From positions 62,001-126,000 of the forward strand of contig NZ_MBEQ01000095.1 of NCBI RefSeq assembly GCF_001954135.1: a stretch of DNA of 64,000 bases. The letters run 5' to 3'. The notes beneath the pieces are model-generated. The model saw only the letters and a program-made list of their open reading frames with translations, had not been told where the DNA came from and did not search any database. The DNA is from Mycobacterium sp. GA-1841 (GTDB lineage Bacteria > Actinomycetota > Actinomycetes > Mycobacteriales > Mycobacteriaceae). The translations under genes and the position numbers were made by a program. Numbering within the stretch: the stretch's first letter is position 1; the number at the start of each line of letters is the position of its first letter. Positions 25,742 to 34,075 of the stretch are shown here, piece by piece.

Positions 25742-26115
25742 TGGCCTTCAGTGAAGCTCAACGCATCGCGGCCGCACAGGCCTACATCGATGCGCTCGCA
25801 AGCCACGATGCCAGTGCGGTGCCGTTCGCACCGCACTGCACCCGCACCGAGATCGGCTTGAAGACCGGGTTTTCCGGTAAGCAGATGCGCCGCGATCTCA
25901 ATCGCGGCCCGCAGTACCGGGTGATCAAGTCGATCTCGACGCCGGAGTTCACCGTGTCCGGCGACGAGATCCGGGCCCGGTTCGAACTGCTGACCAAGCC
26001 CACACTGGCGGGACGACGCGTCGGCGCCCGCATCGACGAGACGTTCGTGATCCCGGAATCCGACGGTCAGATCCATCGGATCACGGCCAGCATCCGGCCC
26101 TTCATTGCACGTTAA
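25741..26115 (+). CDS. Small NTF2/SnoaL-like (DUF8021-type) protein
   Basis: A 124-residue protein that I place in the NTF2-like cone fold by pattern only: an N-terminal helix with AQAYIDALASHDAS, then VPFAPHCTRTEIGLKTGFSG, and a strand-rich end. Members of this fold bind or isomerise small hydrophobic molecules, including steroids, but no catalytic assignment can be made here. The GTG start overlaps the last base of the fadA5 stop (TAGTG), so it is translationally coupled and should be KstR-controlled. I recall no gene at this position in M. tuberculosis, where fadA5 is followed by ddn. Confidence 0.72.
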   Translation: MAFSEAQRIAAAQAYIDALASHDASAVPFAPHCTRTEIGLKTGFSGKQMRRDLNRGPQYRVIKSISTPEFTVSGDEIRARFELLTKPTLAGRRVGARIDETFVIPESDGQIHRITASIRPFIAR

Positions 26116-26124
26116 GGTCCACTC

Positions 26125-26604
26125 ATGCCTGAGACTCCCCGCCCCCTGACCCCCAAACAGGTCGAACGCCTCAACGCGAACTCGACTGGCACCGCGATCA
26201 AATGGATGTCGCGGGCCCAGACCTGGATCTTCAAGAAGACCGGCGGGCGCTTCGGCGACAAGTTCCTGCGCGGTGCCCAGGTCGGCATCTTGACCACCAT
26301 CGGGCGCAAGTCGGGCGAGGAGCGCGACAGCCCGCTGCTGTATCTGCAGGAGGGCAAGCGCATCGTGCTGGTCGCCTCGCAGGGCGGCCGGGCCACCAAT
26401 CCGATGTGGTACCTGAACCTGGTGGCCAACCCCAAGGTGAAGTTCCAGACCAAGCGCGAGACGCTCGAGCTCGTCGCACGCGACGCCAGCGACCCCGAAC
26501 GAGACGAGTACTGGCCCAAGCTGGACGCCATGTACGCCGACTTCGCGAACTACCGGTCCTACACCGACCGCAAGATTCCGATCGTCATCTGCGATCCGGC
26601 CTGA
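26125..26604 (+). CDS. ddn: Deazaflavin (F420)-dependent nitroreductase family protein (Ddn homologue)
   Basis: Member of the F420H2-dependent DDN family, the group that activates pretomanid in M. tuberculosis (Rv3547) and reduces quinones. The 159 residues contain the split-barrel core (GILTTIGRKSGEERDSPLLY, NPMWYLNLVANPKVKFQ) and the C-terminal tyrosine-bearing segment (FANYRSYTDRKIPIVI). It follows the NTF2-like gene by 9 bp, in the fadA5 operon. The natural substrate is unknown; orthology rests on position and sequence, and paralogues are common in mycobacteria. Confidence 0.88.
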   Translation: MPETPRPLTPKQVERLNANSTGTAIKWMSRAQTWIFKKTGGRFGDKFLRGAQVGILTTIGRKSGEERDSPLLYLQEGKRIVLVASQGGRATNPMWYLNLVANPKVKFQTKRETLELVARDASDPERDEYWPKLDAMYADFANYRSYTDRKIPIVICDPA

Positions 26605-26622
26605 TCGGGCATCAAACAGCAG

Positions 26623-26651
26623 CCCCCGACCTTGAGGTCGGGGGCGTTTTT
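26623..26651 (+). terminator. Rho-independent-type terminator after ddn
   Basis: A stem CCCCCGACC / GGTCGGGGG with a 4-base loop is followed by CG and five T residues, 19 bp after the ddn stop. A textbook terminator closing the fadA5 operon. Confidence 0.9.
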
Positions 26652-26803
26652 GTAGGGCAAGGCATCGGACGACCAGGGCAATTACGCAACTCCGAGTAGC
26701 ACAATTGACGGGTGAACAGATCTCGGATTATGTTCTGTGAGCCCGCCCACAGTGAACGGCACATGAGTGACAGCCCACATTTTCATGAACCGATGGAGAG
26801 CCT

Positions 26804-28270
26804 ATGCATCACCTCAGACGGCGCCGCACCGCCGGAGCCGCCGCCACCGCTCTGACCGCGTGCTCCCTGTTCGCCGCGGCGACGCTGCCCGCTGCCGCGA
26901 TGACCGTGACGTTCGTGCGGCATGCGGAGTCGCAGGGCAACGCCTCGGGATACATCGACACCAGCACGCCCGGGCCGCACCTGACCAATGACCAGGTGAA
27001 CCAGAACGAGGGCCCGACCGGTGAGCAACAGGCCCAGGCCTGGGCCGATGGCCAGTCCGCCGCTGCATTCGACGCGCTCTACGCCTCGACCATGATTCGC
27101 ACCCAAGAGACTGCGGCACCGTTCGCCAAAAAGAGCGGGTTGCCGGTGACGATCTTGGGCGCATACGACCCGAAGAATCCGACGCGGAATTCCGGCGTGC
27201 AGGAAATCAGTGCCGGCATCTTCGAGGGCTTGCCCGAAGGCGAAGGCATCGGGCGCGTCGGATACATCCTGGCTCCGCTGGCCTGGACCCTGGGCCTGCA
27301 GTTCATCTCGGTGCCCGGTGGAGAGAGCGGCCTGGAGTTCAACGAACGGGTGACGAACGCCCTTGCCGACGTCGAAGCGGGCACCTCAGACACCAACGGC
27401 GACAACCAAATAGACGCCGCGGTGTTCTCCCACGGCGCCACCATCATGATGTGGACGATGATGAACGTCGACAACCCGAACTTGTTGTTGATCGTGCAGC
27501 ATCCCTTGAACAACACCGACACCGTGGTGGTGGAGAAGAACGCAGACGGCAGCTGGACGTTGAAGAGCTGGGCCGGCACGGAAGTGGCCGAGGCCGATTA
27601 TGCGACGAAGATGCTCGTCAATGTTCGCGACCTGATCGTGGCGCCACAGAAGGCGATCTACGACATGCGTCTGCCGGTCCTGTCGTTGGACCCCGAGACG
27701 ATTGTGAACGCCGGCGCCAAAGGTCTCGAAGACGTCGGCGCAGCGACGGTCAAGTTCGTCAAGGATTCGGTGACCGACACCGTCGAGGCGATCGTCGGTA
27801 TCCCCGGCTCGCTGAACAAGTCGACATCGCAGGTCTCGAAGGTCAGCATTCAGAGCACCGCCGCCCAGGCCGAGCCCGAGGCCAAGGTCGAGACTGACGC
27901 CGACGAGAATCTCGCCCAGGGTGCCGAGCCTTCGGTAGAGAAGGCCGACGACAGTACCGCGAAGGTCACCGAGAATGTCACCGAGAAGGCCGCTGCGCGA
28001 ACGACATTGGCGCAAACCAGGATCTCGGCCAGCCGCGCCGTCAACGGTGCGACCAAGCTGACCGCGGGCAACAAGGTGGAGCCGGGCAAGGCACTGTCCG
28101 CGGTGCGCGACCGAACCGAACGCGTTTCAGACGAGGTGCGCAGCGGGATCGAATCCTCGATCCAGAACGCCCGCCAGACCGTCAAGAAGCTCACCGGTGC
28201 CGACAAGGCGAACAACGACAAAGAGAAGAAGGACGGCAAGGTGAGGAGCGCCGGCAAGGACGCCGCCTGA
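26804..28270 (+). CDS. Secreted histidine phosphatase (phosphoglycerate mutase-like) with Ala/Lys/Glu tail
   Basis: A 488-residue exported protein. It has an N-terminal signal (basic RRRR then an Ala-rich hydrophobic run; cleavage near LPAAA, although an LTAC lipobox-like stretch also occurs). Then comes the histidine-phosphatase signature FVRHAESQGN, with the second catalytic His expected around DAAVFSHGATIM. The domain ends near residue ~300. The remaining ~190 residues are repetitive and rich in Ala, Lys, Glu and Thr (TEKAAARTTLAQTRISASRA, TGADKANNDKEKKDGK), and look disordered or wall-associated. GGAGAG precedes the ATG. Substrate unknown. It lies between terminators as a single gene. Confidence 0.87.
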   Translation: MHHLRRRRTAGAAATALTACSLFAAATLPAAAMTVTFVRHAESQGNASGYIDTSTPGPHLTNDQVNQNEGPTGEQQAQAWADGQSAAAFDALYASTMIRTQETAAPFAKKSGLPVTILGAYDPKNPTRNSGVQEISAGIFEGLPEGEGIGRVGYILAPLAWTLGLQFISVPGGESGLEFNERVTNALADVEAGTSDTNGDNQIDAAVFSHGATIMMWTMMNVDNPNLLLIVQHPLNNTDTVVVEKNADGSWTLKSWAGTEVAEADYATKMLVNVRDLIVAPQKAIYDMRLPVLSLDPETIVNAGAKGLEDVGAATVKFVKDSVTDTVEAIVGIPGSLNKSTSQVSKVSIQSTAAQAEPEAKVETDADENLAQGAEPSVEKADDSTAKVTENVTEKAAARTTLAQTRISASRAVNGATKLTAGNKVEPGKALSAVRDRTERVSDEVRSGIESSIQNARQTVKKLTGADKANNDKEKKDGKVRSAGKDAA

Positions 28271-28309
28271 CCTGCCGAGCAGTCCCCCGCAAGCGGGAGG
28301 GGCCCCGGT

Positions 28310-28345
28310 AAACCGGTACCAGATCGTTTGAACTGGTACCGGTTT
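28310..28345. terminator. Hairpin between convergent phosphatase and SDR genes
   Basis: Perfect 13-bp arms (AAACCGGTACCAG and its complement) around a 10-base loop lie between two convergent genes. The arms end in T runs on both strands, so it could stop transcription in both directions. Confidence 0.7.
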
Positions 28346-28367
28346 GCGTCTGTTCGCGAGGAGAAAA

Positions 28368-29273
28368 CTAAGCGCCGTAGACGGGCACCGCGGGGCGCGC
28401 CTTGGCCAGCAGGTCGTTGACGACCGGACCCAGCTCGGCCGGATCCCACTTGGCGCCCTTGTCGATCTCGGGACCGTGCGCCCAACCCTCGGCGACGCGG
28501 ATCTTGCCGCCTTCGACTTCGAACACCTTGCCCGTCACGTCGCGGGACTCGGTGCTGCCCAGCCACACCAACAGCGGAGAGACGTTCTCCGGCGCCATGG
28601 CATCGAAGGCCTGGTCCTGGGTGGCCATCATGTCGGCGAACACGGTCTCGGTCATCCGGGTACGGGCCGAGGGCGCGATGGCGTTGACGCTGACGCCGTA
28701 CCGGCCCATCTCGGCGGCGGCCACCAGGGTCAGCGCGGCGATGCCGGCCTTGGCGGCGCTGTAGTTCGCCTGTCCCACACTGCCTTGCAGGCCCGCGCCG
28801 GAGCTGGTGTTGATGATCCGGGCGTCGACGGTGTTGCCGGCCTTGGACTGCGCACGCCAGTACGCGGCGGCGTGCTTCATCGTGGCGAAATGCCCCTTAA
28901 GATGCACGGCGGTGACGGCGTCGAACTCTTCTTCGGAGGTGTTGGCGAACATCCGGTCGCGCACGATGCCGGCGTTGTTGACCAGGACGTCGAGGCCGCC
29001 GAAGGAATCGACCGCAGTCTGGATGAGCGCCTCGGCCTGGCCCCAGTCGGCGACGTTGGAGCCGTTGGCAACGGCTTCGCCTCCGGCGGCGACGATCTCG
29101 TCGACGACGGCCTGGGCGGCGCTACCGCCGCCGGCCGGTGAACCGTCCAGGCCCACCCCGATGTCGTTGACCACGACGCGTGCACCTTCGGCCGCGAAGG
29201 CCAGCGCGTGCGCGCGTCCGAGGCCGCCGCCGGCGCCCGTCACGATGACCACCCGGCCGTCCAGAAGTCCCAT
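28368..29273 (-). CDS. Short-chain dehydrogenase/reductase (Rv3548c-like)
   Basis: A 301-residue SDR with the cofactor motif (VTGAGGGLGRAHALAFA), NNAG and the catalytic YSAAK tyrosine-lysine pair (the Ser lies in INTSSGAG). The C-terminal extension (EGWAHGPEIDKGAKWDPAEL) is like that of hydroxyacyl-CoA dehydrogenases of the MFE-2 type, consistent with oxidation of a 3-hydroxyacyl-CoA. It is 16 bp downstream of another SDR and reads from the KstR2-controlled promoter at 30088. The exact step in C/D-ring catabolism is not known to me. Confidence 0.88.
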   Translation of the reverse strand: MGLLDGRVVIVTGAGGGLGRAHALAFAAEGARVVVNDIGVGLDGSPAGGGSAAQAVVDEIVAAGGEAVANGSNVADWGQAEALIQTAVDSFGGLDVLVNNAGIVRDRMFANTSEEEFDAVTAVHLKGHFATMKHAAAYWRAQSKAGNTVDARIINTSSGAGLQGSVGQANYSAAKAGIAALTLVAAAEMGRYGVSVNAIAPSARTRMTETVFADMMATQDQAFDAMAPENVSPLLVWLGSTESRDVTGKVFEVEGGKIRVAEGWAHGPEIDKGAKWDPAELGPVVNDLLAKARPAVPVYGA

Positions 29274-29289
29274 GTGAATGTGTCTCCTT

Positions 29290-30072
29290 CTATTTGATGT
29301 CTGCTGTAGTGGTCGACAGGTAATGCGGCGGCTCCCCGCCGCCGTGCACCTCCAGCGTGGCGCCGCTGATGTAGGACGCCGCCGCTGAGGACAAAAACGC
29401 CGTGGCCCAGCCGATGTCGGCCGGTTTGGCGAGCCGTCCCAGCGGTACGTTCCGTGAGATGGCCGCGATGGAGTCGGCGTCGCCGTAGAACAGTTCGGAC
29501 TGTTCGGTTTCGACCATGCCGACCACCACCGAGTTCACCCGGACCTTGGGCGCCCATTCCACGGCCAGGGTGGAGGTGAGGTTGTCGATGCCGGCCTTCG
29601 CCGCACCGTACGCGGCGGTTCCCGGCGTCGGCCGGTGTCCGCTGACGCTGGAGATGTTGACGATGGAGCCGCCTGAGTCCTGGCTCTGCATCACGGCATT
29701 GGCGTGCGTGGACACCGCCAGCGCGCCGATCAGGTTGAGCTCAATGATCTTGGTGCTGAACTTCACCGATGCGTCGGCGGCGAGCACATACGGCGAGCCG
29801 CCGGCGTTGTTGACGACGACATCGAGGCGGCCGTGCTTTTCGACGACGGCGTCGACCAGCGCCTTCACCGAGTCGTCATCCCGGATGTCGCAGCTGTGGA
29901 ACTCGTAGGGCAGTCCCTCAACCGGACGACGTGCGCAGGTCACCACGGTGGCGCCCTGACCGGCGAAAACCGCGCTGATACCAGCGCCAACCCCTCGCAC
30001 TCCGCCGGTTACCAGGACCACCTTGCCGGCCAAATCCAAATTGATTGCACCGGCTTCTGGCGTATCGGTCAC
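29290..30072 (-). CDS. Short-chain dehydrogenase/reductase (Rv3549c-like)
   Basis: A 260-residue SDR: cofactor motif VTGGVRGVGAGISAVFA, NNAGGSPYV, and YGAAKAG with catalytic Tyr/Lys. GTG start. It is the first gene of the leftward two-SDR operon and is divergent from echA20, with a KstR2 box in the 59-bp gap, which puts it in the regulon for the last two sterol rings. Substrate unassigned. Confidence 0.88.
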   Translation of the reverse strand: MTDTPEAGAINLDLAGKVVLVTGGVRGVGAGISAVFAGQGATVVTCARRPVEGLPYEFHSCDIRDDDSVKALVDAVVEKHGRLDVVVNNAGGSPYVLAADASVKFSTKIIELNLIGALAVSTHANAVMQSQDSGGSIVNISSVSGHRPTPGTAAYGAAKAGIDNLTSTLAVEWAPKVRVNSVVVGMVETEQSELFYGDADSIAAISRNVPLGRLAKPADIGWATAFLSSAAASYISGATLEVHGGGEPPHYLSTTTADIK

Positions 30073-30087
30073 TGTGCTAGCGTACCA

Positions 30088-30101
30088 AGCAAGTGCTTGC
30101 T
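30088..30101. promoter_or_regulatory. KstR2 operator upstream of echA20 and the SDR pair
   Basis: AGCAAGTGCTTGCT is a perfect palindrome and fits the KstR2 consensus AnCAAGnnCTTGnT. It lies between the divergent starts at 30072 and 30132, so it can control both. The ligand of KstR2 is HIP-CoA, made by FadD3. Confidence 0.93.
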
Positions 30102-30131
30102 TAGGTAGCGACCCCTTCAGGAAGTGGATTG

Positions 30132-30887
30132 ATGACGATCACCACCAAGACAGTCGAACCGGGCATCGTCTCGGTCACCGTCAACTACCCGCCGGTCAAC
30201 GCCATCCCGTCGGCCGGCTGGTTCGAACTCGGCGATGCCATCACCGCCGCCGGCCGCGACCGCAGCACCCACGTGGTGATCCTGCGAGCCGAGGGCCGCG
30301 GCTTCAACGCCGGCGTCGACATCAAGGAAATGCAGAACACCGAGGGCTTCACCGCGCTGATCGACGCCAACCGCGGCTGCTACCACGCGTTCAAGGCCGT
30401 GTACGAGTGCGAGGTCCCAGTGGTGGCCGCCGTCAACGGCTTCTGTGTCGGCGGCGGTATCGGCCTGGTCGGCAACGCCGACGTGATCGTGGCCTCCGAC
30501 GACGCCAAGTTCGGTCTGCCCGAGGTGGAACGCGGCGCGCTCGGTGCCGCCACCCATCTGTCGCGTCTGGTGCCTCAGCACCTGATGCGCCGGCTGTTCT
30601 TCACCGCCGCCACCGTGCCTGCCGAGACCCTGCACCACTTCGGTTCGGTGCACGAGGTCGTGCCACGCGAGGAGCTCGACGAGGCCGCGCTGCGCGTCGC
30701 CCGCGACATCGCGAGCAAGGACACCCGGGTGATCCGAGCGGCCAAGGAGGCGCTGAACTTCATCGACGTCCAGCCCGTCAACGCGCGGTACCGCATGGAG
30801 CAGGGCTTCACCTTCGAACTCAACCTGTCCGGTGTGTCCGACGAGCACCGCGACGCCTTCGCCGGAACTGACAAGGGGTCGAAATAA
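30132..30887 (+). CDS. echA20: Enoyl-CoA hydratase family ring hydrolase EchA20
   Basis: Crotonase-fold enzyme reported to open a ring of the HIP-derived CoA thioester during C/D-ring catabolism. The 251 residues include the oxyanion-hole stretches (RAEGRGFNAGVDIKEM and NGFCVGGGIGLVGNAD). The ATG at 30132 follows AGGA at a suitable distance; a TTG one codon earlier is less likely. It begins the operon echA20-ipdA-ipdB-ipdC under the KstR2 box. The orthologue is Rv3550. Confidence 0.94.
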   Translation: MTITTKTVEPGIVSVTVNYPPVNAIPSAGWFELGDAITAAGRDRSTHVVILRAEGRGFNAGVDIKEMQNTEGFTALIDANRGCYHAFKAVYECEVPVVAAVNGFCVGGGIGLVGNADVIVASDDAKFGLPEVERGALGAATHLSRLVPQHLMRRLFFTAATVPAETLHHFGSVHEVVPREELDEAALRVARDIASKDTRVIRAAKEALNFIDVQPVNARYRMEQGFTFELNLSGVSDEHRDAFAGTDKGSK

Positions 30888-30888
30888 C

Positions 30889-31779
30889 ATGGCAGACAAG
30901 AGAACAACCCTCGACGAGGCCGTCGCCTCGATCGAGAGCGGCATGACCATCGGCATCGGTGGCTGGGGCTCGCGGCGCAAGCCGATGGCCTTCGTACGAG
31001 CGCTGCTGCGCACCGACGTCAAGGACCTGACCGTGGTCACCTACGGCGGGCCCGACCTCGGCCTGCTGTGCTCGGCCGGCAAGGTCAAGCGCGTCTACTA
31101 CGGCTTCGTGTCGCTGGACTCGCCGCCGTTCTACGACCCGTGGTTCGCCAAGGCCCGCACCACCGGCGCGATCGAGGCCCGGGAGATGGACGAAGGCATG
31201 CTGCGTTGTGGCCTGCAGGCCGCCGCGCAGCGGCTGCCGTTCCTGCCGATCCGCGCCGGCCTCGGCAGCGACGTCCGCACGTTCTGGGGTGACGAACTCA
31301 AGACCGTGACGTCGCCGTATCAGACCGACGGGGCTTATGAGGAGCTCATCGCGATGCCCGCGCTGAACCTCGACGCGGCGTTCGTGCACATGAACCTCGG
31401 TGACGCGCAGGGTAATGCGGCCTACACCGGGATCGACCCGTACTTCGATGACTTGTTCTTGATGTCGGCGCAGCGCCGTTTTCTGTCAGTCGAGCGGGTG
31501 GTGTCCACCGAGGAACTGGTCAAGGCCGTTCCCACGCAGGCTCTTCTGATCAACCGGATGATGGTCGACTCGGTCGTCGAGGCGCCCAACGGCTCACACT
31601 TCACCACCAACGAGCCCGACTACCGGCGCGACGAGAAGTTCCAGCGCCACTACGCAGAGGCCGCCGGCTCCGACGAGACGTGGGCCGAGTTCGTCAAGAC
31701 GTACCTGTCCGGCAGTGAGGACGATTACCAGGCTGCGGTGCGTAAGTTCGCCGAGGCCCAGAAAGAAGGTGCCAAGTGA
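30889..31779 (+). CDS. ipdA: CoA-transferase-family hydrolase alpha subunit IpdA
   Basis: With IpdB it forms a CoA-transferase-fold enzyme that hydrolyses a ring of the COCHEA-CoA intermediate and acts as a C-C hydrolase rather than a transferase. The 296-residue subunit starts MADKRTTLDEAVASIESGMT and has the glycine-rich IGIGGWGSRRKP. The ATG at 30889 comes one base after the echA20 stop. Overlaps ipdB by 4 bp (GTGA). The orthologue is Rv3551. Confidence 0.95.
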   Translation: MADKRTTLDEAVASIESGMTIGIGGWGSRRKPMAFVRALLRTDVKDLTVVTYGGPDLGLLCSAGKVKRVYYGFVSLDSPPFYDPWFAKARTTGAIEAREMDEGMLRCGLQAAAQRLPFLPIRAGLGSDVRTFWGDELKTVTSPYQTDGAYEELIAMPALNLDAAFVHMNLGDAQGNAAYTGIDPYFDDLFLMSAQRRFLSVERVVSTEELVKAVPTQALLINRMMVDSVVEAPNGSHFTTNEPDYRRDEKFQRHYAEAAGSDETWAEFVKTYLSGSEDDYQAAVRKFAEAQKEGAK

Positions 31780-32537
31780 GTGACGTGACCCGCGCCGAGG
31801 TATGCGCCGTCGCCTGCGCCGAATTGTTCCGCGACGCCGGCGAGATCATGGCCAGCCCGATGACCACCGTCGTCCAGATCGGTGCCCGGTTGGCCCGGCT
31901 GACCTTCTCCCCCGACATCGTGCTGACCGACGGTGAGGCCCGGATCATGGCCGACACCCCGGCGATCGGCGGCGCCTTCACCGTCGAGGGCTGGATGCCG
32001 TTCAACCGGGTCTTCGAGACCCTCGCATGGGGCAAGCGCCATGTGGTCATGGGCGCCAACCAGATCGACCGCTACGGCAATCAGAACCTGTCGGCGTTCG
32101 GCCCGATCCAGCACCCGACCCGGCAGATGTTCGGCGTCCGCGGCGCGCCCGGCAACAGCATCAACCACGCCACCAGCTACTTCGTCGGCAACCACTCCAA
32201 GCGGGTGTTCTGCGAGTCGGTGGACATCGTGTCCGGAATCGGCTGGGACAAGGTTGATCCCGCCAACCCGGCCTACCGGTTCGCCAACATCTACCGGGTG
32301 GTGTCCAACCTGGGCGTGTTCGACTTCAACGGTCCCGATCACCAGATGCGGGCGGTGTCCATTCACCCCGGCGTGGAGGCTCAGCAGGTGGCCGACAACA
32401 CCTCTTTCGAGGTGCACGGACTCGACGAGGCCGAAACCACCCGGCTGGCCACCGACGAAGAGCTCAAGCTGCTGCGTGAGGTCATCGATCCGAAGTCGTT
32501 GCGCGACAAGGAAGTGAAAGTAGTCGAGGCGAAATAG
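31776..32537 (+). CDS. ipdB: CoA-transferase-family hydrolase beta subunit IpdB
   Basis: Partner of IpdA. The 253 residues begin SDVTRAEVCAVACAELF and include QIGARLARLTFSPDIVLTDGE and GANQIDRYGNQNLSAFG, as in Rv3552. GTG start overlapping the ipdA stop; its own stop shares a base with the ipdC GTG. Tight coupling fits a stoichiometric heteromer. Confidence 0.95.
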   Translation: MSDVTRAEVCAVACAELFRDAGEIMASPMTTVVQIGARLARLTFSPDIVLTDGEARIMADTPAIGGAFTVEGWMPFNRVFETLAWGKRHVVMGANQIDRYGNQNLSAFGPIQHPTRQMFGVRGAPGNSINHATSYFVGNHSKRVFCESVDIVSGIGWDKVDPANPAYRFANIYRVVSNLGVFDFNGPDHQMRAVSIHPGVEAQQVADNTSFEVHGLDEAETTRLATDEELKLLREVIDPKSLRDKEVKVVEAK

Positions 32538-33610
32538 TGGGCAAGCTCAAGACTCCGCTGACCGAACTGGTCGGTATCGAGCATCCGGTCGTGCAGACCG
32601 GGATGGGCTGGGTGGCCGGAGCCCGTCTGGTCGCCGCCACCTCCAATGCCGGCGGGCTCGGCATCCTGGCCTCGGCGACGATGACGCTCGAGGAACTGCA
32701 GACCGCCGTGACCAAGGTCAAGGCCGCCACCGACAATCCCTTCGGCATCAACATGCGTGCCGACGCGGGCGATGCCGGTGCGCGCGTCGACCTCCTGATC
32801 CGCGAAGGAGTCAAAGTCGCCTCCTTCGCTCTGGCTCCCAAGCCCGAGCTGATCGCCAAGCTGAAAGACGCCGGCGTGGTGGTGATCCCGTCGGTCGGCG
32901 CGGCCAAGCACGCCAAGAAGGTGGCCGGCTGGGGTGCCGACGCGGTGATCGTGCAGGGCGGTGAGGGTGGTGGCCACACGGGCCCGGTCGCCACCACGCT
33001 GCTGCTGCCCTCGGTGCTCGATGCGGTCAAGGACACCGGCATGCCGGTGATCGCTGCGGGTGGCTTCTTCGACGGACGCGGCCTGGCCGCTGCCCTGTCC
33101 TACGGGGCGGCGGGCGTGGCCATGGGCACGCGGTTCCTGCTGACCTCGGATTCCACCGTGCCCGACGCGGTCAAACAGCGCTACCTGCAGGCCGCACTCG
33201 ACGGCACCGTGGTGTCCACCCGCGTGGACGGCATGCCGCACCGGGTGCTGCGCACCGGTCTGGTGGAGAAGCTCGAGAGCGGTTCGCGGGCCCGGGGTTT
33301 CACCGCCGCCGTCGGCAACGCCCAGAAGTTCAAGAAGCTCTCGGGTATGACGTGGCTGTCGATGATCAAGGACGGCATGGCCATGCGCCACGGCAAAGAA
33401 CTCACCTGGTCGCAGGTGGTGATGGCGGCCAACACCCCGATGTTGCTCAAAGCCGGTCTGGTGGAAGGTAATACCGACGCCGGTGTGCTGGCGTCGGGAC
33501 AGGTCGCCGGAATCATCAACGATCTGCCGTCGTGCGCCGAGCTGGTCGAGAGCATCGTCGACGACGCTGTCGCGCACCTGCAGTCGGCCTCGGCGTTCGT
33601 CGTCGAGTAA
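32537..33610 (+). CDS. ipdC: Flavin-dependent oxidoreductase IpdC (nitronate monooxygenase-like)
   Basis: A 357-residue FMN TIM-barrel protein of the 2-nitropropane dioxygenase/nitronate monooxygenase superfamily: HPVVQTGMGWVAGARLVAAT at the start, the phosphate-binding GGEGGGHTGPVAT, and AAGGFFDGRGLAAALSYGA. The orthologue Rv3553 is required for sterol C/D-ring breakdown, where it is thought to act on the CoA-bound ring intermediate; nitronate oxidation is not its expected role. Last gene of the echA20 operon. Downstream, the sterol order is interrupted by an inverted-repeat element and narGHJI. Confidence 0.93.
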   Translation: MGKLKTPLTELVGIEHPVVQTGMGWVAGARLVAATSNAGGLGILASATMTLEELQTAVTKVKAATDNPFGINMRADAGDAGARVDLLIREGVKVASFALAPKPELIAKLKDAGVVVIPSVGAAKHAKKVAGWGADAVIVQGGEGGGHTGPVATTLLLPSVLDAVKDTGMPVIAAGGFFDGRGLAAALSYGAAGVAMGTRFLLTSDSTVPDAVKQRYLQAALDGTVVSTRVDGMPHRVLRTGLVEKLESGSRARGFTAAVGNAQKFKKLSGMTWLSMIKDGMAMRHGKELTWSQVVMAANTPMLLKAGLVEGNTDAGVLASGQVAGIINDLPSCAELVESIVDDAVAHLQSASAFVVE

Positions 33611-33697
33611 CCGGTCTGCACGGCGCGCGGGCTGTCGGGCAACCCGTCTGGTGTGTCGCGCGGCAGGCGTGTCGCTGCAGCAGAACCAGGTGTCGAC

Positions 33698-33993
33698 GTG
33701 CCCGCCTATTAGCGACTTTTCAGCGACAATCGCCTCACGGACCTATTTTCGTCTCATCTGCCCCAGCGACGATCATTACTTGCGTCACTCCAGGGTCAAT
33801 TGGCCTCACGCATAACAGATTTCAGATTGCCCGACTATCAGCGACTCAGTCGCTCGCATGCGGGCATTGGACTGCTGAGACGTACGGGACCGATGTTGCC
33901 AGAGCGGCGAGATCGGCCAGCGACAATGGGGTTGAAGAGGCCCAGGATGCTGATCTGGCGATTGTCGCTGAGTTGTCGCGCGTAGGCGGGCAC
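33698..33993. mobile_element. Non-coding terminal-inverted-repeat element, copy 1 (MITE-like)
   Basis: A 296-bp stretch with no gene. The ends form 36-bp inverted repeats (33698-33733 and 33958-33993) that pair at 30 of 36 positions; the inner 14 (TCAGCGACAATCGC) and outer 11 bases are perfect. Inside is a hairpin at 33829-33865 (AGCGAC/GTCGCT within a GCCCG/CGGGC stem). The motif AGCGACA recurs along its length. It aligns end to end with copy 2 at 46251-46539 in the same orientation, sharing ATTGGCCTC, AACAGATTT, GGACTGCTGAGAC and CAGCGACAATGGG blocks. The spacer holds nothing else recognisable. Transposition itself is inference. Confidence 0.8.
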
Positions 33994-34075
33994 AACGGCC
34001 ATCGTCCCGAAATCCGGGACGGCTGTGACCAATGTGACTGAACGACCAGCCTGACCAAGACGGCACAGTGGAGAC

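Noticed and set aside
33611..34075. Short open frames inside inverted-repeat copy 1 as a transposase remnant
   Set aside because: Frames are under about 110 codons (or belong to other genes), are not shared with copy 2 and contain no recognisable motif.
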